Origin: Thalassotalea sp. HSM 43
GTDB taxonomy: Bacteria > Pseudomonadota > Gammaproteobacteria > Enterobacterales > Alteromonadaceae
Reading direction: 5' to 3'
Assembly: GCF_004752005.1 (NCBI RefSeq)
Contig: NZ_CP038493.1
Location: 1,884,302-1,948,301, forward strand
Length of the DNA stretch: 64,000 bases
Of the stretch, positions 54,138 to 62,768 are shown piece by piece; the stretch's first letter is position 1; each line of letters begins with the position of its first letter. The position numbers and the translations under genes were made by a program. The notes below the pieces were generated by a model that was not told the DNA's origin, ran no database searches, and worked only from the letters and a program-made list of their open reading frames with translations.

Positions 54138-54989
54138 TTAAAGATCGGTGATAAATCGGCTTACAAGTAAAGAAAACAACGATAACAGCACCATTATGCC
54201 CATACTGCCACCGTCATCATGATGGTCGTGATGATGATCATGGTAGTCGTCATATTCATCGTATTCGTAACTTTCTAATGGTAAGGCATACAGGCTGTCG
54301 CTATCGTCACTGCTGTAGCTCGCCACCAAATAACCATGATCACTGTCATACAACTCAATTAAGATATCGTAATAATCTGGGTAATAGCCTTCATCAAGTT
54401 CGGTATACACTTCGTAGGCATCTTCGCTATCGCTGCCAATAATAATAAAGTCATCGGTGGTGTAATAATGCTCCCATGGTCCATTGCTTTCACGAATAAA
54501 CATCACCGCATAAACACCGACGGCCATATCTTCAGGGCCCGAGGTCAGGTCGGCATCAAAAATCACCGAAAAGCTTTGGTAGTAGCCGTCGTAGTCATAA
54601 TCATCAAATAACTCACTATAGGCATCGTAAATGGTAAAGCTGTTGTAATGGTTTACTTGGCTGCTGCGAATTACCACCTTGTTGCTATCAACTAGGTTAC
54701 CGGTTTGATTATCGCTATTAAGCGCTGCCGGTTGACGCATTAATGGGGCCGGTAGGTTTTGCTTATTCTTTTTCGCGTTGATCAGCGTTTTACGCACCTC
54801 GGCGTTCATGGTATTGGCAAAACCAGACACCGAATGTTGCTGCGCCGGCTTAGTGTGTTCGGTTTCGTTGGCCACCGCTTTATTGACCATCAGCAGCACA
54901 TTGATGACGACTAACAACATCATCAGCTTAAGTAGGGTAAAAAAGAACGTTTCCGTGGCATTCAAATTTTTTGGTGTTTTAAAAAGCAT
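54138..54989 (-). CDS. Choice-of-anchor H family protein with GlyGly-CTERM-like tail
   Basis: 283 residues from the ATG at 54989 (GAGG 6 nt upstream; a longer GTG frame is less likely). An N-terminal signal/anchor (FTLLKLMMLLVVINVLLMV) precedes a beta-rich domain heavy in Tyr and Asp (DDYDYDGYYQSFSVIFDADL, DYYDILIELYDSDHGYLVASY). A His/Asp run (HDHHHDHHDD) leads into GGSMG, a hydrophobic helix and a short tail. That C-terminus resembles GlyGly-CTERM sorting signals read by rhombosortase. It diverges from the PepSY/two-component operon. Confidence 0.75.
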   Translation of the reverse strand: MLFKTPKNLNATETFFFTLLKLMMLLVVINVLLMVNKAVANETEHTKPAQQHSVSGFANTMNAEVRKTLINAKKNKQNLPAPLMRQPAALNSDNQTGNLVDSNKVVIRSSQVNHYNSFTIYDAYSELFDDYDYDGYYQSFSVIFDADLTSGPEDMAVGVYAVMFIRESNGPWEHYYTTDDFIIIGSDSEDAYEVYTELDEGYYPDYYDILIELYDSDHGYLVASYSSDDSDSLYALPLESYEYDEYDDYHDHHHDHHDDGGSMGIMVLLSLFSLLVSRFITDL

Positions 54990-55053
54990 ATCAGCCTCTT
55001 TTTTGTTTTCCGGGGTTTTAAGTTCATTAAACACACTTGTCACTTAACCGAAT

Positions 55054-55092
55054 CTGAACGCAAAACTGACATTTTATTCAGCTAACGTTCAG
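55054..55092 (+). promoter_or_regulatory. Three-box motif upstream of the PepSY/two-component operon
   Basis: CTGAAC at 55054-55059, ATTCAG at 55076-55081 and GTTCAG at 55087-55092. The last two form an 11-bp-period direct repeat typical of OmpR-family regulators. The same three boxes with the same 22- and 11-bp spacings occur upstream of the DUF3300 gene. Likely the binding site of the response regulator encoded here (autoregulation), by inference. Confidence 0.6.
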
Positions 55093-55253
55093 CTTTATTG
55101 GCCTAGGCTAAGCTCATTTAATGCCGGTCATAAAAGGCTTTTGAATCCAAAGGTTTATTTAAGTCCTTGCATCTTTTACACTTGAAACCAATGGTCAGTG
55201 AAATCACCACTGAGCAAACAAGTGAACCACGAAGATTGAAAAGGTGTAGATTG

Positions 55254-55535
55254 ATGAAATTTTTGCTGTTGAGTTTGGTGTTGTTGGCGGTTAATGCCAT
55301 GGCGATCACGCCAGCGGCTGCCAAGAACAAAAACGCTCATCATTTTGTTTTGGTTAACAACAATAAAGTGACGTCAAAACAGCAAGCCGCCAACATGGTG
55401 AAAAAACGCTATGGTGGCAAAGTACTGGGCGTGCAAAGCGTCAAGGGCAGAGCCTACCGAGTTAAATTACTCACCAATGATGGTCATGTAATTTACGTTA
55501 CGGTGGATGCCAAAACCGGAAAAATCTCAAGGTGA
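55254..55535 (+). CDS. Exported PepSY-domain protein
   Basis: 93 residues from the ATG at 55254. A longer frame starts at 55167, but the signal peptide MKFLLLSLVLLAVNAMA marks this start. PepSY signals are SKQQAANMVKKRYGGKVLGVQSV and a closing VIYVTVDAKTGKISR. PepSY proteins modulate peptidases or sense periplasmic conditions, and small exported ones are often encoded beside PhoPQ-like systems. The response regulator starts 3 bp later. Confidence 0.85.
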   Translation: MKFLLLSLVLLAVNAMAITPAAAKNKNAHHFVLVNNNKVTSKQQAANMVKKRYGGKVLGVQSVKGRAYRVKLLTNDGHVIYVTVDAKTGKISR

Positions 55536-55538
55536 TCA

Positions 55539-56240
55539 ATGCGTTTACTGTTAGTTGAAGACGATCAACAATTACAACAACAATTAGCGGAACATTTGCA
55601 AGGCGCAGGCTTTAGTGTTGATGTTGCCGACGACGGTAAAGTGGGCTTATTTCAAGCCTGTGAATACCCTTATGATGCTGCCATTATTGATGTTGGCTTA
55701 CCGTTTATTGACGGTATCACGCTGATTCAAACCTTGCGTAAGCAACAAATTAACTTTCCTATATTAATACTTACCGCCCGAGATCATTGGCAAGACCGTG
55801 TTGCCGGCTTAGATGCGGGCGCCGATGACTATCTTGCTAAACCGTTTGTGTTAGAAGAGTTATTGGCCAGGTTAAATGCACTGATTCGACGCAGTGTCGG
55901 TCAAGCCAGTCCGGTCATCAATAATGGTCCGTTGGCGATCAACACCAAATCACAACAAGTAAGCGTTAATCAAGACGCGGTTAATTTAAGCAGCAGCGAA
56001 TATCGTTTGCTTGAGTATTTGTTTTTGCACATTGGTGAGGTGAGCTCCAAAGCCGAACTGACCGAGCATATATACAACGAAGACTTTGATCTGGATTCCA
56101 ACGTTATCGAAGTGTTTATTCGCCGCTTGCGTAAAAAGCTCGACCCAGATAACCAATATGGCTTTATCGAAACCATGCGTGGTCAAGGGTATAAGTTGGT
56201 TAACCTAGATACTAACGACAGCAAGGGCAGCAATGGCTAA
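55539..56240 (+). CDS. Response regulator, OmpR/PhoP family (QseB-like)
   Basis: 233 residues. The receiver domain has the acidic pair in LLVEDD, phosphoacceptor Asp51 in AAIIDVGLP, Thr in LILTARD, and Lys in DYLAKPF. The winged-helix DNA-binding domain ends with a typical DSNVIEVFIRRLRKKLDP and GQGYKL. Overlap of 8 bp with the kinase gene shows they are one unit. It probably binds the repeat motif upstream of its own operon and of the DUF3300 gene. Confidence 0.95.
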   Translation: MRLLLVEDDQQLQQQLAEHLQGAGFSVDVADDGKVGLFQACEYPYDAAIIDVGLPFIDGITLIQTLRKQQINFPILILTARDHWQDRVAGLDAGADDYLAKPFVLEELLARLNALIRRSVGQASPVINNGPLAINTKSQQVSVNQDAVNLSSSEYRLLEYLFLHIGEVSSKAELTEHIYNEDFDLDSNVIEVFIRRLRKKLDPDNQYGFIETMRGQGYKLVNLDTNDSKGSNG

Positions 56241-57561
56241 CGCTAGCAGCTATTTTGCCTCGTTATCGTCACGCATCTTATTATCCGCGGTATTGCTGGT
56301 TTTGGTGATGGTGCCAAGTTTGGCGTTATTGCTCAACAGCGTGGTCGAACAACAACTGCAACAAGCCAGTGACGATGAGATGGTGGCCTTAAACTATGGC
56401 ATTCTCGCCGTTGCTGAAGTCGATAATCAACAACTGTTTATGCCCGACCAACTGCCGGATCCTAACTTTAATTTGGCCGATTCAGGCCAATACGCGGTGA
56501 TAAGCCAAGGTCAGAATATTTTGTGGCAATCGCAATCGATGTTAGCAGGCGATATGCCCAGCGCATTGCCAACGCCGCCATTAGGCAACTCTGAATTTAG
56601 CCAATTGATGTTTAAAGACAGCAACTATCGCAGTCACAGTTTTACCGTCAGTTTTGTCAGTGATGAGCAAGAATTTCAATTAACCGTGCATATCTTTAAA
56701 GACCTAACGCCATTGCAGCAACGTTTAGCGGTGTTTCAGCAAAAGCTGTTTTTATGGGGTGCGGTGACCTTAGCGGTATTGTTACTGCTGCAATTTGTTT
56801 ATTTAAAGTGGGCTCTATCGCCGGTGCGCCGTTTGCGTCGCGAAGTAATCAAAGTCGAAAAAGGCGAGCAAAATCAATTAAATGGTGACTATCCAACCGA
56901 ATTACAGCAAGTCGCCGAACAGCTTAATGGTTTGATTAAAAGCTTACACCATCAGCAAAAGCGCTTTGCTAATGCACTATCCGATCTGGCCCATAGCTTA
57001 AAAACCCCCTTGGCGGTATTGGCCACCAACGACAAACTTGATGCCAGTGCCAATCGGCAATTATCGTCGATGGCGGATATTATCGAACATCAGTTAAAAC
57101 GTGCGCAAAGCAGCGGCCAAATTGGTTGGCACGTAAGTGTCAATATCAGTGAAACCGTTGAAAAGCTGGTGCGTACCATGAATAAAATCTACGCCGATAA
57201 AGAGCTGCATATTGAACAACACCTAGACAGCAACGCCAGCTTTAAAGGTGATCAACGTGATCTTATGGAAATGCTGGGCAATTTACTGGATAACGCCTGC
57301 AAGGCCGCCAACAAAAACGTGCGCATTTCGCTAAGCCAAAGCTCAGGCATAATCATCGCCTTTGAAGACGATGGCGTTGGTATTGCCCCTGAACAACAGC
57401 AGGCGATATTAAAACGTGGTGTAAGAGCCGACAGTTATGACAGCGGTCATGGTATTGGCCTTGCTATTGTCCGCGATCTTATCGACAGTTATGGTGGTAC
57501 GCTGCGCATCAGCGATAGCGAACAACTCGCCGGCGCCAAATTTGAGATACATCTGCCATAA
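56233..57561 (+). CDS. Sensor histidine kinase (PhoQ/QseC-like)
   Basis: 442 residues. Two transmembrane helices (ILLSAVLLVLVMVPSLALLL near residue 16 and LFLWGAVTLAVLLLLQFVYL near 175) frame a periplasmic sensor domain. The H-box is SDLAHSLKTPLAVL. The N-box is MLGNLLDNACKAA, with G-boxes EDDGVGIAP and GHGIGLAIVRDL. It is the partner of the adjacent regulator. The PhoQ-like H-box and the PepSY neighbour suggest sensing of cations or peptides in the envelope, but the signal is unknown. Confidence 0.94.
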   Translation: MANASSYFASLSSRILLSAVLLVLVMVPSLALLLNSVVEQQLQQASDDEMVALNYGILAVAEVDNQQLFMPDQLPDPNFNLADSGQYAVISQGQNILWQSQSMLAGDMPSALPTPPLGNSEFSQLMFKDSNYRSHSFTVSFVSDEQEFQLTVHIFKDLTPLQQRLAVFQQKLFLWGAVTLAVLLLLQFVYLKWALSPVRRLRREVIKVEKGEQNQLNGDYPTELQQVAEQLNGLIKSLHHQQKRFANALSDLAHSLKTPLAVLATNDKLDASANRQLSSMADIIEHQLKRAQSSGQIGWHVSVNISETVEKLVRTMNKIYADKELHIEQHLDSNASFKGDQRDLMEMLGNLLDNACKAANKNVRISLSQSSGIIIAFEDDGVGIAPEQQQAILKRGVRADSYDSGHGIGLAIVRDLIDSYGGTLRISDSEQLAGAKFEIHLP

Positions 57562-57651
57562 ACCGCTCGTCCGGTAAATCCATATTATCAACAGTCATTT
57601 CTCTGCCAATATTGGCATTTATTGTTAAAAATCCTCTATTTAGTCGCGAAA

Positions 57652-57717
57652 CTGAACGTTTATAGCCTGCTTTGTTCAGATTACGTTCAGCTTGCTGTTT
57701 TTATAATGACTATCAAA
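57652..57717 (+). promoter_or_regulatory. Three-box motif and -10 element upstream of the DUF3300 gene
   Basis: CTGAAC at 57652-57657, GTTCAG at 57674-57679 and GTTCAG at 57685-57690, with TATAAT at 57712-57717. The distances between boxes (22 and 11 bp) equal those of the motif before the PepSY operon. The promoter-proximal box overlaps the -35 position, a geometry typical of activation. Confidence 0.65.
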
Positions 57718-57744
57718 TATCAAAAATAGGCGAGGCGAACGACA

Positions 57745-59472
57745 ATGAAACGTTTACTCAACTCATATTTGCCCATACTCTTTCTTAGCCTGATTGTGAT
57801 GGCCAGCCCATTACGTGCGATTGAGCAAAGTGCAGACTATAAACCGTACACCGGTGCTGAGCTGGAACAAATGCTAGCACCTATCGCTCTGTATCCAGAT
57901 TCGGTATTAACCCATATTCTGGTGGCCTCGACGTATCCTATCGAAGTGATCCAAGCCGAACGTTATGTCAGAGAAAACCCCAATGCCAGTCAACAACAAT
58001 TGATTGAGCAGGGCGAGAAAATGCAATGGGATCCAAGCGTCATTGCGTTAATGCCATTTGCTGACATTTTAAAGAAAATGAGCGAAGAGCTGACGTGGAC
58101 CGAGCAATTAGGTAATGCCTTTTTAGCCTCGGAAGAACAAGTGTTAGCGGCGGTACAGCGGTTACGTAAAAAAGCCCTAAATGCCGGTACTTTTGATGAC
58201 ATGGAAAACATGCAAATCAGCCAAGAGCAACAAAACATTGTCATTCAACCGGTGCAAAAAGAAATCGTCTATGTGCCTTATTATGATACCCGGGTGGTTT
58301 ACGGCCACTGGTACTGGCCTGATTACCCACCGGTTTATTGGTCACATCATTCACGTCATTACGTGCATCACTACACACCATTTTACTATTACCCAGCGGT
58401 GCATATTTCAGATGGTTGGTTTATTTTCGGCTTTAGCTGGAACTATCATCACGTGGTGGTACACAATCATCATCACCATTCTTATTACTATCGCCACTAT
58501 CACAAAAGCCATCATGGTAAAGGTCACCATAACAAGCACAAGTCTAGCTCGAGCCATGGTAAATACGCCAAAGGCCATAACAAGCACAAGTCCAGCTCGA
58601 GCCATGGCAATTACGCCAAAGGCCATAACAAACACAAGTCCAGCAGTAGCCAAGATAATTACGCCAAAAGCAATGGTGGTTATAAAGGCACCAGCAACAC
58701 CAAAGGGGATTATCAACGCTGGCAGCATAACAGTAAAAATCGCCGCGGTGTTGCCTATCAAAATCAGCGGGTTGCAACCAAGTATGGGGTAAAACGTCCA
58801 GGCAAAGCCGAGCTTAAAAATCAGTTGCATGTAGCCAACGGTGAACGTTATCGCGGTGTCTCAAATAACGCCAATGCGACAAAAAATATGGCAACCAATA
58901 ACGTGAAAAATGGAACTAATAAGGGTAAACGCAATCCTAGCAAAGAGTACCAACAGTTTTATGACAAGGTTCGAAAAGACCGAGCAACGCAGCAAGTCAG
59001 GACCAAACAAAGTCAACGCCATAAGCTTGATCAGCAAAGCAAAGGGTTAAATAGCAATCGAGATCAGAATACGGTTTATGGCAAAGCCAGTGGCAATAAA
59101 TCAACAACTTATAACAACAGATTGACGAATTCCCACCGACAGTCCGGGGAAAGACAAAGCGATAAAGCGCGCGGTGGGGTTCGTCCTCCTAACACCAGCA
59201 ACAGCTACAGTAACAATAAAGCCAAGCTGAATAACAAAGGCAGTGTCTATACCTCACAGCAAAAACGCAGTATTGCTCGCTATGAGCATGCTGCCCCTAA
59301 AACGGGCAAAAGCTACAGCAGTAAAAAAAGCAGCGGCTATAGCTCAAAAAGCACACGGGTGAGCAAAAATATTTCTAAAGTCTCATCGTATAAAAGCAAA
59401 GGCAGCAGTCGCAGTTTTAAATCATCGTCGCCAAAACGCTCGGCATCGAAGTCATCAAGCAAACGCCGTTAA
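57745..59472 (+). CDS. DUF3300-domain secreted protein with repetitive basic tail
   Basis: 575 residues. Signal peptide MKRLLNSYLPILFLSLIVMASPLRA. The DUF3300 domain (about residues 40-170) has AELEQMLAPIALYPDSVLTHILVASTYPIEVIQAERY and WDPSVIALMPFADIL. It then changes to a Tyr/His/Trp-rich segment, a 16-residue triple repeat (KHKSSSSHG), and a Ser/Lys/Gly-rich tail of about 200 residues. The function of the family is unknown, and the tail suggests interaction with nucleic acids, polyanions or the cell wall. A promoter motif shared with the preceding two-component operon implies coregulation. Confidence 0.85.
   Translation: MKRLLNSYLPILFLSLIVMASPLRAIEQSADYKPYTGAELEQMLAPIALYPDSVLTHILVASTYPIEVIQAERYVRENPNASQQQLIEQGEKMQWDPSVIALMPFADILKKMSEELTWTEQLGNAFLASEEQVLAAVQRLRKKALNAGTFDDMENMQISQEQQNIVIQPVQKEIVYVPYYDTRVVYGHWYWPDYPPVYWSHHSRHYVHHYTPFYYYPAVHISDGWFIFGFSWNYHHVVVHNHHHHSYYYRHYHKSHHGKGHHNKHKSSSSHGKYAKGHNKHKSSSSHGNYAKGHNKHKSSSSQDNYAKSNGGYKGTSNTKGDYQRWQHNSKNRRGVAYQNQRVATKYGVKRPGKAELKNQLHVANGERYRGVSNNANATKNMATNNVKNGTNKGKRNPSKEYQQFYDKVRKDRATQQVRTKQSQRHKLDQQSKGLNSNRDQNTVYGKASGNKSTTYNNRLTNSHRQSGERQSDKARGGVRPPNTSNSYSNNKAKLNNKGSVYTSQQKRSIARYEHAAPKTGKSYSSKKSSGYSSKSTRVSKNISKVSSYKSKGSSRSFKSSSPKRSASKSSSKRR
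58528..58671 (+). repeat. Three 48-bp tandem repeats in the DUF3300 gene
   Basis: In-frame units begin at 58528, 58576 and 58624 and encode a 16-residue motif (HNKHKSSSSHGxYAKG). The third unit has drifted. A period divisible by three keeps the reading frame, so copy number could vary between strains. Confidence 0.85.
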
Positions 59473-59506
59473 GGCAACCAATTGCAACCCGCCATTTTTA
59501 TTGTTT

Positions 59507-59520
59507 TGCATACGTATTCA
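59507..59520. promoter_or_regulatory. LacI-type operator candidate 3
   Basis: TGCATACGTATTCA, with one mismatch to the perfect palindrome TGCATACGTATGCA seen before glgP. Confidence 0.6.
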
Positions 59521-59690
59521 TAAACAGCAAAAGTGGCGAGCATTGCAACCAATGCCGATATTTTCAAAACTCGCCGCCAAGCCAGACAGCCCATTTTTGT
59601 TGCCCTACCATTCGCATTTAAAACAAAACCACATAAATTCGTAAAAAATAACAGCAATTTTGCGTATTTTTGCCACACATCGGCTATTTA

Positions 59691-59704
59691 TGAATACGTA
59701 TGCA
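59691..59704. promoter_or_regulatory. LacI-type operator candidate 4
   Basis: TGAATACGTATGCA, the mirror of candidate 3. The two lie 184 bp apart (centres 59513.5 and 59697.5). Located about 145 bp upstream of the receptor start. Confidence 0.65.
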
Positions 59705-59849
59705 TTGACTATTTATTACCCCCTTGAGTTTTTATATTAACAAAATCTCAACATCCGTTTGTTATGGGTGATGAGCCTATAAAACACAAAAAAACGGCAT
59801 GGAAGCGCCTAAAAAAATAACTAAACGGACAATTTCTTGGGGATAGAAT

Positions 59850-62723
59850 ATGTTTAAGCTAAACAGAGTCTCGCGTGCGCTTTTCGCCAGCGGTCTGTTA
59901 GCTTGTTCTGGGCAATTACTTGCCGAACAAGCACAACCGACGGAAGAAGAAAATCAGCAAGACGAGATAGAAGTGATCGAAGTCACCGGCTTCAAAAGTT
60001 CACTGATCAAATCAATCAATCAAAAACGCTTTGCCGATACCGTGTCAGAACAAATATCTGCCGATGACTTAGGTGGTTTACCTGATGTGTCTATGGCCGA
60101 TGCATTAACCCGCTTACCGGGTGTTGCCGCTGTTCGTACCGGTGGTCAGGCAGCAGAAATCAATATTCGTGGTTTAGGTGGCGGATTCGTATCATCAACC
60201 TTAAATGGCCGTGAGCAGGTATCTACCTCTGGCAGCCGTTCTATCGAATTTGACCAATACCCGTCAGAGCTTATCTCACAAGCGGCGGTCTATAAATCAT
60301 CGAAAGCCTCGCTTATTGAAGGTGGTGTAGCTGGTACGGTTGAGCTAAAAACCGCCAGCCCATTATCAAATGAAAAAGATCACACCTTTAACGTTAACGC
60401 TCGTGGTATGTACAACGACCGTGCCGATGAAGTTGAAGATGCCGAAGAATACGGCCATCGTTTCAGCTTCTCTTATCAGGGTAAATTTGCCGATGACACC
60501 TTGGGTCTATCCCTTGGTTACGCCCGCTTATTCCAACCAAGTGTCGCAACTCAGTTTATTGGTTTTGCTTACAGTGCCGATCGAGATGTCGATTATATTG
60601 CCGGCGACATGGAAGGCCCAGATGATGCGCCAGAAAACGAATACCTAAGTGAAGGTTTCGAACTGCAACACTTAGGTGGTGAAGAAACCCGTGACGGTTA
60701 TGTTGGAGCCATTGAATGGCAACCAAATGATACCTTTACCTTGCGCGCCGATGCCTTTATCTCAAAATTTGATACCGAGTCTTTTGCCCGTGGTTACCGT
60801 GTTAAATTTGACGGCGAGACCGCCAGCATTGCCAATCCGAACATTTACGACAACTTAATGATCGGTGGCACCTTTAACCGCAAAAGCAAAGCCAATGACA
60901 CCCGTGTTGAAATCGTAAACGATGACAACCAAGACTTTGATGAAGTACAAAGCTACGGTGTGAATATGGCATGGCAGCTAACCGATAACTTTAGCGCCAG
61001 CTTAGACGTAAGCTACTCTTATGCCGAAAGCGAATTTAGAAACGGCTTGTTGTGGGCATTGGTTGCCGAAGACGCGAACGCCGAAACACCATTGCTTGAT
61101 CCAAATGTGTCGATCTCTTATATGCTAAATGGCAGTGACTTACCCGATGTCGGTTTCAGTCAAGCTGAAGCTTTTACCGACATCAATCGTGTGATGGTCA
61201 GCAAGTATGGTATCTACCCATATGAAAACGAAGATGAACTAGACGCCTACCGCCTTGATTTTGAATACACCTTAGATAATGACTACATTGCTTCGGTTGA
61301 ATTTGGTGTACGTTATTCCGATCGCGAATACAGCTCAGATCGCAGCGTATTTGAATACGGTGCCGATAATAACTTCTCAAGCAACGAGCCGCCACTGCGT
61401 TTAACCGAAGATATGGTTGATGTTGTTGACTGGCAAGGTGAGTTTTCGTATTTCCCAAGCTATTTGGCTATTGATTTAGATAAAGCACTTAACGCGTGGT
61501 TTGGTAATGACATTCCACAACCTGTGCAAACCTGGGGCACCAACTCAGCTGGCGAGATTGATAACTCAAGCTCGTGGTCGGTATTGCAAAGTGGTGAAGT
61601 GTACGAAGAAATCTTTGCCGCTTATGTGATGTTAAACCTTGATATGGAAATGTTTAATATTCCGGTAACCGGTAATATTGGTATCCGTATGGTTGATACC
61701 GACCAAAGTGCGACCGCACTTGAAAACGTCGGTGGCGCACTCGAAGGTGGCGCACAAAACATTATGGATGAAGTGGGCTTGGTTAACTCTAACTATGCCT
61801 CTAAAGTGGTTGGTATCGACTATACCGATTACCTACCATCATTAAACCTTAACTTCCAAATCACTGACGATTCACAAATCCGTTTTGCAGCGGCGAAAGT
61901 AATGTCGCGCGCGCCAATTAACCGATTGGCGTCGGATCGCAGCACCAACATCAGTGACCAAGGTGAGATTTCTGGTTCAAGTAACAACAGCCCATATTTG
62001 AAGCCGTTTTATGCCGATCAGTACGATATCTCTTACGAGAAATACTTTACTGATACCGATGGTGCCTTAGCCATTGCCTTGTTCTACAAAGACATTGAAT
62101 CGTTTGTGCAAAACATCGGTATTCCCGATTATAACTTTAAAGAAAACGGCTTTTACGTTCCCGATACCATCGAGAATGAAACCACCGGAGAAGTATCCGA
62201 AGTTGACCCTGTGGGCATTTATACCACCGCAGTTAACAATGACGAAGGTGGTGACATCAAAGGTATCGAGATTGCCTACACCCAAGTGTTGAGCTTCTTA
62301 CCGGATTTTTGGTCAGGTTTAGGCTTTAACATCAGTTATTCCCACACCGAAAGCTCGGTTGAATTACAAACCGACTTATCTGGTGGTTCCATGGACCAGT
62401 CCTTACCTGGCTTGTCTGAAAACCTGTTTACTTCGACCGTGTTTTACGAATACGAAGGTTTCGAAACACGCCTTAGCGTGCGTTACCGTGACGAATTTGT
62501 ATCAGAGCAGTGGGGTGTGAATGAGCAAACCGCGAACTTTGATGAAGAAACCGTGATCGATTATCAGGCGTCATACAACATCAACGATAACTTCGGTGTG
62601 TTATTCCAGGTAAATAACCTGACTGACGAACCAACGCAAAGTTATTTCGGTAACAGAAAGTTCTCAGGTACGACACAGTACTTTGGTCGCCAATTTTACT
62701 TGGGGGGTACTTACTCGTTCTAA
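59850..62723 (+). CDS. TonB-dependent receptor, probable maltodextrin transporter
   Basis: 957 residues. After a signal peptide comes a TonB-box-like EVIEVTGFKSS. The plug domain has LPDVSMADALTRLPGVAAVR and INIRGLGGGFVSSTLNGREQ, followed by a long beta-barrel ending FYLGGTYSF with a terminal aromatic residue. The subtype is the one used for sugar uptake in Xanthomonadales and Alteromonadales. Two CATACGTATG palindromes upstream and a pullulanase directly downstream point to alpha-glucan oligomers as substrate (inference). The outer-membrane location is standard. Confidence 0.92.
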   Translation: MFKLNRVSRALFASGLLACSGQLLAEQAQPTEEENQQDEIEVIEVTGFKSSLIKSINQKRFADTVSEQISADDLGGLPDVSMADALTRLPGVAAVRTGGQAAEINIRGLGGGFVSSTLNGREQVSTSGSRSIEFDQYPSELISQAAVYKSSKASLIEGGVAGTVELKTASPLSNEKDHTFNVNARGMYNDRADEVEDAEEYGHRFSFSYQGKFADDTLGLSLGYARLFQPSVATQFIGFAYSADRDVDYIAGDMEGPDDAPENEYLSEGFELQHLGGEETRDGYVGAIEWQPNDTFTLRADAFISKFDTESFARGYRVKFDGETASIANPNIYDNLMIGGTFNRKSKANDTRVEIVNDDNQDFDEVQSYGVNMAWQLTDNFSASLDVSYSYAESEFRNGLLWALVAEDANAETPLLDPNVSISYMLNGSDLPDVGFSQAEAFTDINRVMVSKYGIYPYENEDELDAYRLDFEYTLDNDYIASVEFGVRYSDREYSSDRSVFEYGADNNFSSNEPPLRLTEDMVDVVDWQGEFSYFPSYLAIDLDKALNAWFGNDIPQPVQTWGTNSAGEIDNSSSWSVLQSGEVYEEIFAAYVMLNLDMEMFNIPVTGNIGIRMVDTDQSATALENVGGALEGGAQNIMDEVGLVNSNYASKVVGIDYTDYLPSLNLNFQITDDSQIRFAAAKVMSRAPINRLASDRSTNISDQGEISGSSNNSPYLKPFYADQYDISYEKYFTDTDGALAIALFYKDIESFVQNIGIPDYNFKENGFYVPDTIENETTGEVSEVDPVGIYTTAVNNDEGGDIKGIEIAYTQVLSFLPDFWSGLGFNISYSHTESSVELQTDLSGGSMDQSLPGLSENLFTSTVFYEYEGFETRLSVRYRDEFVSEQWGVNEQTANFDEETVIDYQASYNINDNFGVLFQVNNLTDEPTQSYFGNRKFSGTTQYFGRQFYLGGTYSF

Positions 62724-62768
62724 ACCACGAGTACTTGCCAAGTAATAATGGAAAAAGGAATAAATATA

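Larger units (their letters stand above)
59473..59849. promoter_or_regulatory. Regulatory region upstream of the TonB-dependent receptor
   Basis: A 377-bp gap without a gene. It holds two palindromes of the CATACGTATG type (entered separately). AT-rich stretches between 59705 and 59745 could hold the promoter, although no single -35/-10 pair stands out. The ribosome site GGGGATAG lies just upstream of the receptor ATG. Confidence 0.6.
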
